Both the position numbers and the translations under genes were made by a program. A model generated the notes under the pieces. That model ran no database searches and was not told the origin of the DNA. It was given only the letters and a program-made list of their open reading frames with translations. Below, piece after piece: positions 37,667 to 50,050 of a stretch of 64,000 nucleotides of DNA (position 1 is the stretch's first letter; each line of letters begins with the position of its first letter). Source of the DNA: Symsagittifera roscoffensis (taxonomy: Eukaryota; Xenacoelomorpha; Acoela; Convolutidae); the NCBI RefSeq assembly GCF_963678635.1, contig NC_087062.1, forward strand, positions 71,327,345 through 71,391,344, read 5' to 3'.

Positions 37667-37699
37667 CCATGAGCACGGGTTTCGATATTTGTGATTCAT

Positions 37700-39300
37700 T
37701 GTCGATCTCTTACTGGTTTGTTTTACTGTTTCTCCCCGATGAAACTCCGGATGGCTCCGGTTTCTGTGGTGATGGCGATGACAAAAAAGGTCTCTGGGGT
37801 GTCGATGACGTCGTGTTAAACAATTCACCTATAATTCTTGGAAAATTACTGTTTGCTTGTTTTAGTGCTAACGCGAACAAACTTCTGTTTGACAGTTTTG
37901 ATGCCAGTGCGCGTTCTGAAAAACTCGACATCTCTGCTCGTAACAAATTCGTTTTCAAAATTAGTGTACTTTTATCGGTGTGCATGCGGGTCTAGCTTCT
38001 TTCCCCTTTCCAAATTCCGATTACTTGAGCGGAGATGTCGTTGTTCTGCCTGAGTTTGTTTTCTTCAGAGATGAACACATGTTGAGCTGTTCAAATTCCA
38101 AGTAGTCCTCTTCATCCGTGCCCTATATTACAACTACTTTTTGATCTTTCTTTTTTGATGGTGATGGTTTCTTCCTACTCCCCAGGCCGTATCAGATTTC
38201 TACAATTTTTTGTATCCGGTCCAGAAATTGAATGATCTTGTTGTCTGTCCTTTAAGTTTCATTGATTTAGCACACCCTTCTCCTTTTGACTCATGTATTT
38301 TTCTGTATCAAAATAGTGATAAATTTTAGAGCAATTTTTAGACGAAAATGGTTTTCCGAATAATTTTTCCCCACTCCGTTTGGTGTGTAGACCCAATAAC
38401 TTAAGCATTTTTTGGTTTAACTACACAAAATATTTTAAGTTTCCAGACCTTCTATCTAATGTTTTCCGGTACTCTATTAACACCTTTTGAACATGATAAA
38501 AATAAGTTTCTCAAAAAGGCTCCACTCTTCAGGGCCATCTCCACTACATCGATTTTGATACTGGCAACAACTTTGCATTTTTGCGGCGAGAAGCTTGAAC
38601 AATTCCTGGCTTTTCTGCTATGGCAGATTTCCTCTCAGTTCGGCCCAATCTCTAGGCAATGTCGTCAATGTTTCTAATGACACTCTATATGGTACTGACG
38701 CGGCTATATCCCTGTCCAAGGTCAACAGCCTCTCGTACTTCAGGCTTACCTCTCAGCTGTCTTGATTCGGTCTCATGACTTTCCCACTATCCCTCTATTC
38801 CTTTTTCCCTCTATCCCTGCTGTAGAATTTGTCATTCATGTCTTGGTTTGATTAGTGCCCTTTTGAGTTTATCTGAATATGAACAACTTCTCGAAATTTG
38901 GATCGAGTATTGATGTTCCAAACTTTCTTTTTGGAGTTCGTATTGATTTTTTTCTTAATCCCTTTGTCTGCGGATCTCATATCCTTGCATTTATGTGGTC
39001 AACCCCATGATCCTTACAAAAACTTTTGTCAGTGACAACTTAAACGGCGTTCCTTGATCCATTTTTAGGTTTTTTAGAATACTGTGGAGCCAGATAATCA
39101 GATAATTTACGAGAAAACTGACTTTCTTGGCTGTCGCTAATTTCATTATCATCATTAAAGAGTATTTGGGAAACTGATCTATGGTTACTTTTGTATACAA
39201 GTTACTGCCTTTTTTTGTTTTGTAATAGTCCTGTAAAATCCAACTGAACTTCCTCGTTTAAATTCGTTAAAACCAGGAGCAGTTTTTGGTTTTCATAATT
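37700..39300 (-). pseudogene. Relic LTR-element integrase and downstream region
   Basis: Minus-strand frames near 39270-38990 read EEVQLDFTGLL, VTIDQFPKY, ATAKKVSFLVN and LKMDQGTPFK. These are the first two catalytic Asp positions of a retroelement integrase with the D-Q-G-T variant of the second block. The Glu block is not recognisable. Downstream, an open frame of 91 codons (37985-37710; ALALKQANSNFPR, a Ser/Pro-rich tail) could be the integrase tail or gag material. It is unrelated at sequence level to the giant element's integrase and much older. Confidence 0.55.
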
Positions 39301-40061
39301 GACTCTGATTTGAAATTTTTATATAAAAGCGTGCCTCTTGTGAAACAAAACAGCTTGAGCCTCCTCAAATCTGACTACTTTTTCGAGCAAAGTTGCGTAT
39401 TTTTGTTACGGATACTTTTTCTTCGCTTATTTTCTTTCGTATATTTCTCGTCGCATATTACTGTTATTTCTATTAATTTTTGTATTCGTTTCCAAAAACT
39501 GTAACCCTGAACGATAATTGCAAACAGGTAAGAACAGCTTAAAAGATCATATAAAATGCATCACGGGATTTCCGATAAATCACAACAAAAATCTTCTGGC
39601 ACTTTTTTCATAGACAAATTGTAAGGAATTATAGACTAAAAATTTCAGTGAACGAGGACAACTCGGGTACTGAAAATTACTGAAAAAAATCTTCTACGGT
39701 TTCGCCCAGTTTTTTTCTCTCAGATCAGGTCAACTTCATTGTACATATTCCTGACCAGGGTGAACGCTTTTTGTATTTTTCACGCAGCTTGAAAGTGGCT
39801 GATAGTTTTTTTTAAATGCAAATTTTCACTCAATTCATGATTATTTCATAATGAAAATTATTTTTTTTCCATTCAGTGATTGCATGGGCTTTTTTTATGC
39901 CTGTGAACTTCTTTCAAGATGATTCCTACAGCAATTCAGTGATCAAAGTTGTAGTCACTTATTTGCCACTTAATAAAAAATATTTAGGAACCTAATTTTT
40001 GAAGTTCCGAAGAAAATTTTCAAGTTATTTTTTGTTTTGTTATATTTCCGATCTATAACAA
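39301..40061. other. No supported feature
   Basis: AT-rich sequence. Upstream parts of the relic LTR element may extend here, but I see no motif. Confidence 0.3.
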
Positions 40062-40905
40062 ATATAGACAAAGACACAAAAAGTTGCAATTTTTTGATTT
40101 TCTAAACGTTTTTGTCGTTTTCTCTGCAGTTCCTTAAACTATAGAGTCAAATTTTTGTGCTAGATTAAACTATTTGGAAGGACTTTCCGGGCCAAATTTT
40201 TAGAAATATTGTTTCGAAGGCGTAAAGTAGCCAGTATCTCAAAACTAGTTTTAGAGGTGTTCTTGCTGTGGAAACAACCTGACGGAAAAATAAAGAATTT
40301 GAATTAATGTGCTCAAAATAATTACGAGCTTGAATTACACCCCATACCACCAGATAACGGCAAATAACAGAATTGAAAGAGTTACTTGACCTGGCGTCGA
40401 AAAACGGTCGAATCTGTTTTGGCGACACATACTAAAGTTCTTTGTAGCTTATAAGAGAAAGTTGGAAAAAACATTACACACACAAAAACTGCACCTGAGA
40501 ATTCTTGCACTGAATTGAGCACTAGTCGAAATAATTACTTGAATAGCTTTTTGTTGACCTATTTTGATCCTCAGAGCATTTTGCGTCTTAAATGTTTTTC
40601 GACGCCGGGCCAATAAAACTCTTTCAATTCTGTTGTTTGTCCTTATCTGGCGGTATAGGGTGTAATTTAAGCTCATCAGCTTCCCAATGAACTAATTTAA
40701 ACCCATTAATACAAATTTTTTGTACTGTTTGTGAGGTTGTTTCCACAGCAAGGCTGGTTAATTTACGCCTTCGAAACAAAATTTCTCAAATTTTGGCCGG
40801 GCTAAACCATTCCAAATAGTTTTGTCTAGCATGAGACAAAATCTGAAGTCTTTATATTAAAGAACTGCAGATAAAACGACAAATCAAAATTGCCTTTTCT
40901 ATGTC
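40062..40905. mobile_element. Fold-back element, about 0.84 kb
   Basis: Left blocks (TTTCGAAGGCGTAAA near 40210; GCTGTGGAAACAACCT near 40265; CAATTTTTTGATTTTCT near 40088) recur as inverted copies on the right (near 40770, 40740 and 40880), in mirror order around about 40.48 kb. Two further mirrored blocks contain TTGAAAGAGTTACTTGACC-like and GGTGTAATTTAAGCT-like sequence. Arms are diverged, with no coding capacity. Confidence 0.6.
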
Positions 40906-41603
40906 CCGTGACTGCCGAAGAAAGTCAGAAGACTCTGGTTTCTCGGAGAAAAAGGAAACTCTCTTTAATGCCTACTTTTTCAAAAACGAAAAGCGAGCTT
41001 TAATGCCTAACTTTTTGCACTAATACGATCTACTTTTCAAAGCTAACATCGGATTGAGCTAAAGAAAAAACAGAAAAACTTGTTCACGATAACTATTTGC
41101 TGGGGAAAAACTTGAAAACTTGATGAGTTTTCTGATTCGCAGCTTTATAGTATTTAACTCTAAGGCCAGGTGAGCAAGTGTATTTAGATCGAGCACAAGG
41201 TTGTTTCCCCCATTTTTGCTTAGTTTCAACATTTTGAAGCACTGAATTATTTCAAACCTTTTCATTTTCCATAATCAGCTAGAACCAGAGATATAACTGT
41301 GCTAGCGTATCTGCTCGCAGACCAGGAACTGCATTAGCAGATTTGCATTTCAATGTGAGGAAAAAGTTGATGCTTTTCTGCACTTGTTTCGGAATGTTCT
41401 ATTTTTTTAAAACAGAAAAGTTCACGTTTCTATGATCAAATGCGTGTCTATGGATGAACGCAAATCGCTTGAGCTCCCAGTTGATTCTATTGGGTTCAAC
41501 TGAATAATAAAAGACGGTGATTGTTAATAGCGAGCTATCAGATACAGTACAACTAAAAAACGTATTTCCAATTTAGTTTATAGCACCAGGGAATTTGATG
41601 GGA

Positions 41604-41617
41604 GGGGGGGGGGGGGG
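41604..41617 (+). repeat. G14 homopolymer
   Basis: Fourteen consecutive G after GGA. It is a lone GC-rich spot in AT-rich DNA. No second G-run of similar length is near, so an intramolecular quadruplex is not assured. Confidence 0.9.
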
Positions 41618-42343
41618 TGAGGGAGGACGTTAATAAATGCTAATCGTACAGGCGAGGGCGAGCGCGCACGATAAACGCAATTTGGGTCAAAACAGGGTCT
41701 TTTTAGTGATTTGGTGGAGTTCGGAAAATCAATTTGGCGAATCAATTAAGTTAAGAGCAACTAGTACAAGAATAAGAATCTTATTTAACTTTTTTATCAA
41801 GTTTGATAAAAGTTTCATAATTGAAGCTATGCAATTAAAAGAAAAAGAGTCCACAAATTCAAGCTAAAGGTTTCTATAAATCAGATCTTCGAGGCTATCT
41901 TTGGATCTTTAAAATTTTAACTTAAATTCAATTTCAAATCATTTTAAACATCTGATCATTAAGGCTTTTCTTGGATCAATTAGAACAATTTTTTCCCCCA
42001 ACTCTTAATACTAATGTCTAACAACCTCAAACGTCGATTCACTCTCCAACCCTTACAAACGATCAAGGACTAAATAAAATTTTTTGAATAACTGAATGAT
42101 TCATTTAGGATAAACAGTGAATAACTTTATTCATCCTTTACTTGAGCCCCTCATCTTAGTTGACCCAAGGTTAAACATATCTTGAAGCTAGTAGGCCTTA
42201 AAAAATAAAAAAGTACTAACGATCTACTTGTAATCTAAATTTACTTGATCTTTGTGGGTTAATTTTTTAATCTCCAACCCTTGATCTCATATCAACACCC
42301 CAACTAAGTAAGATTAAATTTTTCTTAATTTAACTTAACCACT

Positions 42344-42665
42344 CGAGAAAGAATAAAATAAATATAACGAATCCATATAATCTCATTGCAACCCATCTTT
42401 TCACAAAAATTCGTCCTCCAGGATTAGTAAAACCTCACAAAAACTGTGAGGACTAACAGTTTAGGAAATAAAAATCTAACACTTAGATTTTGCATCCTTC
42501 AATCCGAGAAAGAATAAAATAACTATAACGAATCGATATACTCTCACTCCAACCCATTTGTTCACAAAAATTCGTCCTCCAGGATTAGTAAAACCTCACA
42601 AAAACTGCGAGGACTAACAGTTTAGGAAATAAAAATCTAATACTTAGATTTTGCATCCATCACTC
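42344..42665. repeat. 161-bp tandem duplication
   Basis: CGAGAAAGAATAAAATA at 42344 recurs at 42505, and the following 150 bases (AAAATTCGTCCTCCAGGAT; AGATTTTGCATCC) match with few changes. It may lie in the 5' noncoding part of the plus-strand retroelement downstream. That link is inference. Confidence 0.85.
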
Positions 42666-44459
42666 TGACACTTATATCAAGAGATAACTTTGGAAAACAA
42701 ACAAAAAATAATTCTCCATAAAGGTTTAAATAAAAAAGAGGATCTTGTAATTACACCGCATAAAAACCAATGATAGGACTCATCACATCAAAAAGGCAAA
42801 CGAGAAAGAAGGCAATAATCACAAAACAAAAAAAATAATGAAATCAAAATTTTCCAGAAAACGAAACGCAGTTTCGGAATTTGACTCAACCATACTACAA
42901 AACATTCGAAACCGTCGAGATTTATTACACGACAAAAAAAATCTGTAAAAAATTCTAGATAATTTTCCGAATCCATAAAATGCAAGCGCAGAATAGAAAA
43001 CTCAGAAAATAGCAAATCAGTAAGACTAGAAAAATGAAATGAACCAATACGACACACTGAAAGCTACACATTAACTGAAGTTCTGCACAGAAAATGTTCC
43101 ATTACGACAATAATTTTGAGGATGACTCTATCCTCTCCATCGTTATTAACCCACAAAGCAATTATATTTGAGGACAAGTATAATTTTGTCACAATCTGAT
43201 TGTAAAATGATTCCAAAAAATAGTCCGTTTAAACAAGAATTTCCTGAAATAAAAGTCAGACGACAAATACTAGATCACTATCTACTAGGCATCAGTTGTC
43301 TCTCTTCACATTCCGGCATATTTACTCTTCAAACCATACCACCACAATCATGAAATCAAACATCACACCGAATAGGAACAGATGATTCAGAATTAATTTT
43401 CTCGAAAGTGTTCGTAGAGTAAATTAAAAATATTCAAAATCAAAAATCACAAAGAGCAAACTCAATTTTCTCATATGTTGTTTTCTCCATCCTTTATAGT
43501 TATTTAATCCATAAAAGGAACAAAAAAACAACATTTCATGTCTCTCCGTCACAAACATCTCGACACGCAGTAGTAAGACGCGAAGTTTCTCACGATTCTT
43601 AGAATCAATAACCTTTCTTCACAAGTTTTAGACTCAATTTGTGAAACACTTGCTGACAAATAAATGAAATTGATCTGAGAATAATTCTAGCACGGTTCCT
43701 ATAGATTATGTTCAACACAATATAGATCTAATTTCACAAACAAGAACAAAAATTAGACAACAAACAAAAGACGAAACAAAATTGGCAGATAAAACAGAAT
43801 ATGCTGTAACCCTGATTTGTTTCTTTTTTTTAACATCCCAAAGAATATCTCAAGTTCAGGAATTGCAACCAATTCAGTACACAGAAACTACTTAAGAGTA
43901 ACTCCACCCACAACTGATACTTTAATGATAGTTTGAATGCAACGTTTATAAACACACAAGAAACCCCAAACGGAACAAGAAATCAAACACAACAAGATAT
44001 CTAAACCCCTTCACTTTTTGTAAACGAAAAAATAGTTACACCCAACAACTACAAACACCACATAAAAAAAACAATACTCCTTTTCCACTAACGTCATTAC
44101 AATTAACAGTCAAACCATGAGTCCAAATTTATTTTTTTTGGATTATCAAATACATAAACCAAAAACTAAAGAATGACCACTTAATAAACCAAGACTTCCA
44201 ATTGAAGATAAATTTGCAAACTATTATAATGAATTTTTCACTAAAAATAATCTTGACAGTCCAATAGTACGATCCAAAAGAACAACACAAAATCAGTCTC
44301 AAGATTATAATTATACCCAACATGTACGAAAACGAAAATCTGTAAAGTTTAATGATGAGAAAAAAATTTCAGACATTTCGCACTGAAAATTAACCATCCT
44401 TCACCAAAACAAAACCAACTCAAATAACTGACAATTCACGAAAGCCACCCACACTAATC

Positions 44460-45237
44460 TGGGGATGAAGATTTTTTTCATCAAATTCAGCAACAGTATA
44501 ATGCTAATCAACAAAAGAATCACGGGAGTGATATAGATCAATCAGATTTTATTCAACTAGATATTTCCGAACTTTAGATGACTCCCCAACAACCAAGACA
44601 AACACAACAACAATTTTCTCAGTAACAAAAACAGGTACAACCTAAGAGTAACATACCATCCCAATGTGATACAAAAACTCAAGGTTACCAACCCGAATCC
44701 ATGAAAAAAGAAACTCAGTTACCTTATTATTTATAGCAACAAGAAACTACAAAAAACCAGCTTACAAACTTAACTCAAATACCAAACACAGCAGAATCAC
44801 TCCAAATGACAATGATTCCATACCTTATAGGTAAATCATCTATAACATCTTATAAACCACTCATGTTATTTACAGGAACATATCTTGAATACTCAGTGGA
44901 AGACTACTTAAACGCTGATACATTTAATCTAATTTTAAACATGGGCCTAGAGCCTATAAACACATTAATTCATCAGAGTTGGATTCTTAGATGCACAGCA
45001 CTTGTACAAACTACTCTCGACGGCGCAGTCGAAAAACAGTTTTCAGTTTTACCCATAGAAATTAAATCCAACTGGAAAATATTTACTCAAGAATTTTCAA
45101 AAAACTTTGACTCTGAACGACACAAACAATATCAAAGAGTTTTATGCAAAGAAAATTGCAGCTTTCCGAAAGAAACAATCAAACAACTCGCAGTACGTCT
45201 CAAAACTCTAGTACGAAAAGATTTTATTTTGGAATAA
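44460..45237 (+). pseudogene. gag remnant
   Basis: A Gln-rich, stop-broken N-terminal part (DEDFFHQIQQQYNANQQK) is followed by an open frame of 143 codons with LMLFTGTYLEYSVEDYLNA, WILRCTALVQTTLDG, WKIFTQEFSKNF and IKQLAVRLKTLVRKDF. This is the helical pattern of a Ty3/Gypsy Gag core. The frame ends at TAA 45237. Confidence 0.55.
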
Positions 45238-46444
45238 ACACGATTACAATAACGCAAAAATGACAAAACTTCTCGTGATTACATTAAAACTACAATTTGA
45301 AAAGGTAGCAAAAAAGAAGACAGCATCACATCTACCATCAATTTGAGAACCAGGCCTAGAATTTTACAAATTAGTAGACAAACAAACTTGAACAAGCCGA
45401 AAATAAAATGAAGTTAGAGGAAACAGAAAACTTGAGACTACAATATGTAAATGTTATAACAAAAACAATTTCACATCTAAATGATATCCAAGCCAAGACT
45501 CAGTAGCGATTTAGCCAAAAAATTTACTCAAATTCTGAAAATTATGAAAGGAACCAAAAATTTAAATGCAAACGTTCTATCAGAAAATGGTGTAATTATT
45601 GCCGAAGATACGGACACAGTATTGCTGAATGCAGACAAAATTATCAAGCTAAATCAAATCGACCACTAAAACAAAAAGAACCAAACAAATCCTTCTAGCA
45701 ATACATGAAAAAGGACCAAAACTAACCTAACAAGAACAATCAAAGTAACAACAATTCAGGAAAAATACTTCCAACTAACTATAGTTAAACTAGACCACAA
45801 TCCCCTTATTCCAATAGCTTTTCGTGGTAGATCATCAGGATGGAAGAAATCACAAAAATGTCCCCAAAACAGATATAGTAGATCAAATCGTCAGAATAAT
45901 CAATACAGAAACAAATATTCCAGATCAAACTCTAACAGAGTAATTATTTAAATTATCATACAAACCGTTCATATTCAAAACCTCGAAAAAAAATTATTCT
46001 AATAAATGATCACGCAATTTTTTTAAAGAAGTGTAAAGGAAAGTATTCAAATCACCGTAATAGAACGTATTTTAACAATAGATCACAAATTTTTTGGTAA
46101 CAACATACCATAGGTTAAACATAAATCATATCTTATGACAATTCTGGAAGCAGAAACAATAATTATCAAAACAAATTTAAAAAATTCTCTCAGTCGCATA
46201 TCGAAACAATTCACAATATTCAAATCGACTAATCAAAACTATAGAATTAGTACACCAGAACATCAACATCATATCAAATAAGTTATAAATACCTTCAAAC
46301 CCACCAGGTATTAAAAACACGGATATCTCAGTTAAAGCACAGAAGACGAAAGTGAAACCAAAAACCTATTAGACATAAGCATGTTAAAAACAGAAAAGAA
46401 AAATTCCAATTGATACGAAATAAAATTGAAATAAAATTACGAAT

Positions 46445-46714
46445 TTGAATTTTCATGAATCACGAAATGATAAAAAAAATACACTCCTCACAAAATCAAA
46501 ACTACAGCAGGTACACACAACATCTACCGAAACACAACAAATACAATACCCCCACCTAAGAAAAAATTTAAAGTTTCCATTTTTTTTAGATAAGCCAAAT
46601 AACAAAAAACTTCAACCACCAGATCTTGAAATAGATTTTTCAATCGATTCTGGAGCAGAATCAAACATCATTAATTTTCTTTCATGTAATGAACTCAGTA
46701 ATTTACATCAATAA
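46445..46714 (+). pseudogene. Retropepsin-like protease remnant
   Basis: An open frame of 89 codons contains DFSIDSGAESNII, with the D-S-G-A active-site form of retroviral-type aspartic proteases. The flap and ILG motifs are not visible downstream. Confidence 0.5.
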
Positions 46715-47099
46715 TTCTTACCTTCCAAAACTTCCAGTAAACTAGCTACAGCACGAGGCCGAAGTTTAACAATCTATGAAAAGATTCAAGGATGACTTAG
46801 AAAGACTCGTACAATGGAACAAAATTTACTTTTACTAAAAGTGTTTAAAAAATTTCCATATAACCGATATTGAACACAATATATTCGGAAAACTATTAAT
46901 TATCAAAAATATCTAGCAAAAAAGCAGTCTAAATAGCAAAGTACATAGTGAAGACAAAACTACAAAACTGAACAAAACATCACTAACACTTTTTCAACGA
47001 TTACATGAAGAACCCCCATTTTTTCTAAGTTTTTTGAAATAATTATCAAAAAGGAAACATTTAAGACAATTAACAGAACTAACAGGACATTAACAATAA

Positions 47100-48130
47100 G
47101 AAAACGATTTTTCTATCAACCAGGTTCATCAATATAATAACGATCAGAATACGCAAAGGCGATTTATGCCTGACCTTGAAATCAGATCAATTCATAAATT
47201 TGTTAGCGTAGCAATTTAATCTACGAAAGAATTTAAAAAACTTAAATACAGAAAAATTAGCCCTACATGTTATTAACAATTCGCCATTCAAAAATACACC
47301 CTTTTTGTAACAATTATTTTATTTCGAAACAAACGCATCATTAAACCCTTCACAAGAAAAATTCATACGGAGTAAAAAAAACTTCTTAACATTGTAAGAC
47401 ACTTGCCAATCAACAATTCTTAAAGAGGAAATGTCTATCGAAAATATCATAACCAATGATTCGAAAAGAAACACATTCTATTTTATAAATACCCGTCATT
47501 ACATTGCTAATTTACGAAAACCACATTTCAAACTTCAAAATTTCCAGGTGAACCACAACAATTTCTAACAACTTTCAACTTTCCCAAATCACCAACAAAA
47601 TTTTTAACAGTTACAAATTTTGCTATTATAATCTCCCATGGTGCATGGTACATCGAAATTTGATGTTGGTAAAAACTATTCACCCCTATGCCGCTTAACA
47701 TTCCACCTAAAACCAACGCAGTTTTCAAAAAACAACATGCAAGCAAAGTTCAATTATAGTTACAAGACAAAGTAAACAGACTATTTTGAATAATCAAACA
47801 CAAACAATCACGCTTTAACACAATTCGTCATTCGAAATCAACAATACGAATTTATTAGACTCCTCTATGGTATATTCATAGGACCAGCAGCTTCCTCTGC
47901 CTTTATGAGCAAAAATTTTAAACCACTAATCTGAAGTAAACATGTTACCACATATTTATACGATGTTTATATACGACCACAAAACAAAACAAGAAAGGTT
48001 CAAAGTTCTAGCAAGTATCACTAAAAATTATTAAAGGAAAATCATAAAGCAGCTTCAGATGAATCACATTTTTTTCTCACTCGAGTCAATTTTCTGGACA
48101 TGATATTGAAGGAAATACTATAACGCCATT
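47100..48130 (+). pseudogene. Reverse transcriptase remnant
   Basis: Near 47820-47950 the plus strand reads QYEFIRLLYGIFIGPAASSA and FMSKNFKPLI, the counterpart of the RMPFG...FQ block. TYLYDVYI follows, where the catalytic YxDD has become YLYD. NFLDMIL near 48095 fits the F-LG-block position. Many stops are present. Confidence 0.6.
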
Positions 48131-48229
48131 GAAGTCCCGAATAAATGCAATTTTAAAATTTCAACCACCGTAAATATTAAGTTTTCTACGTAAACACTTT
48201 TATAAAACTAAAATATATCTTTGACCATT

Positions 48230-48900
48230 TGATAACATCTTTAGTTATCACAACGTTTTAGATTGGACATTAGAACATCAAAAATGCTTTGATGAAATTA
48301 AAATCCTTCTCACTGAACAGAATTCAAATAAAATTTCAAGTTCTAATGAACCATTTTCCGCTATGTGCGATACCTCCAACTTTGGAAATGGCACATTTCT
48401 TTTAAAATCACTTCAAGGCACCAACAAAATGAAATTAAAATCAGCAGTTTTGAGTTAATTCACACAAGCATAATTCAGACTCTCCACACTCATGAGAGAC
48501 TGTACAGCCGTCAATCATGCATTAATAGAATACGAATTTTTAATTCTTGAATCAAAACATCCAACAGTTTTTTATTACAAACCATAAACATGTAATTTTT
48601 CTCTTAACACAGAAATCTTATCCCAAGCACAGAGTATATAGATTTCAAAGAATTTTAAGGAAATTTCCAAATCTACAGATAGAGTGGAGAGTAGGCAAAA
48701 GCTTTGCTTTACCTGTTACACTTAGTCAAAATTTACCGCACGAACTACATACACGAAAAACAACTGTAGAAAAACCACAGAAAAAAAATTGTTTGTCGCA
48801 AAAAAACGAAATATCACCACGAGTAGAATTTAAATATGCATTCCATTCAAAACTGATTCTGATACTAAACAATTACATGTTTTAAAGCTTTTTCACTCTA
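48230..48900 (+). pseudogene. RNase H remnant
   Basis: FDWTLEHQKCFDEIKILLTE near 48255 matches the tether before RNase H. Next come SAMCDTSNFGNGTFLL (first catalytic Asp) and, after a shift, AVNHALIEYEFLILE near 48505. The rest is open but unassigned. Confidence 0.6.
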
Positions 48901-49199
48901 TCTTGATTGTCAAAACAATAATTATGATCTTGATTTACAAGGAAAAGACGGCAAGACCCTTCGAATCAAATCAAAAATACACTACCAAGACCCTTTAAAA
49001 ATTATACCTCCAACGAATAACAAAATTCAAAACAGCTTTTCACCATGTAAAACAAAATTAAAATCCCATTTAGTACAAAAATATCAAATTTTTGACCCTG
49101 TCATCAGACAAACAAAATCTTGGCGCAAAAAAAAATCGAAACCCGCAAAAACCGATAATACAATTTTAGGAAATAAAATTTTGCTCGAACACTTCCAAA

Positions 49200-50050
49200 A
49201 ATTTAACAATAGCACAAAACACAAAAAGCACATATGAAAGTACTCTGTTTACCTTTAAGTTTAGTATTATTAGCATTGCAGACATCACAATCTCTGAACA
49301 CAAATGGACATACAGGATCGGTCAAAATATACTCTAACTTAACCCAAAAACGGTTCAAAATGCTTCAATCTTATTTAAAAACTTTGTACTGACTCTATCA
49401 CATGTCAACTGAACAAACTTTTGCCACACCAAAAACAAATAGTAGAAAAACAAAGGACAAAGTTTTTATTTTAACCATAGAATCTCATTCGATAAAAAAG
49501 GCACTATATTCGCCTCTTTAGAAGGAACCCCATATATCATGGTAACAGTAGACACATTAACACCTTATGTAGCACCCAACACTGTACCTCATTGTAATGC
49601 TTACTATGCATATACAACACTCTGTGAACATTGAATATCAAAATTTGAACTACCCGAACTCTTTGTTTCACATAATGGAACAGAATTTATAAATAATAAC
49701 CCTACGTCACCTTTACAATACCAAACATAAACCAAGAACCTCGCACGCTCCATGGAGAAATGGACTAGTTGAAGGTAGGAATCATTAATTACATGAATAC
49801 TTCCGCTGAATAATAAAAGGAAACGATAAAAAAAAACATTATCAACAGATGGTCAACAGATGTAAATTAGTCCCAGATGTAAAAAATATATTTCTCAGAT
49901 CACAACAACATTTGGAACATCACCTTATGAAAAAAATTTGAACCACGTAAACCAATATTGTTTACAACCAACGCCTCAAAAGATGCTCAAGGACAATTCC
50001 AACTAACTAAAGATTCAGTTTGTTATAACTTACTACTCCACACTCATGAT
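49200..50050 (+). pseudogene. Integrase remnant
   Basis: EGTPYIMVTVDTLTPYV near 49520 carries the first catalytic Asp. LFVSHNGTEFINNN near 49660 is the second block, with Asp replaced by His. HARSMEKW-type sequence near 49740 could be the remnant of the Glu helix. No zinc-domain motif was found. Confidence 0.55.
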
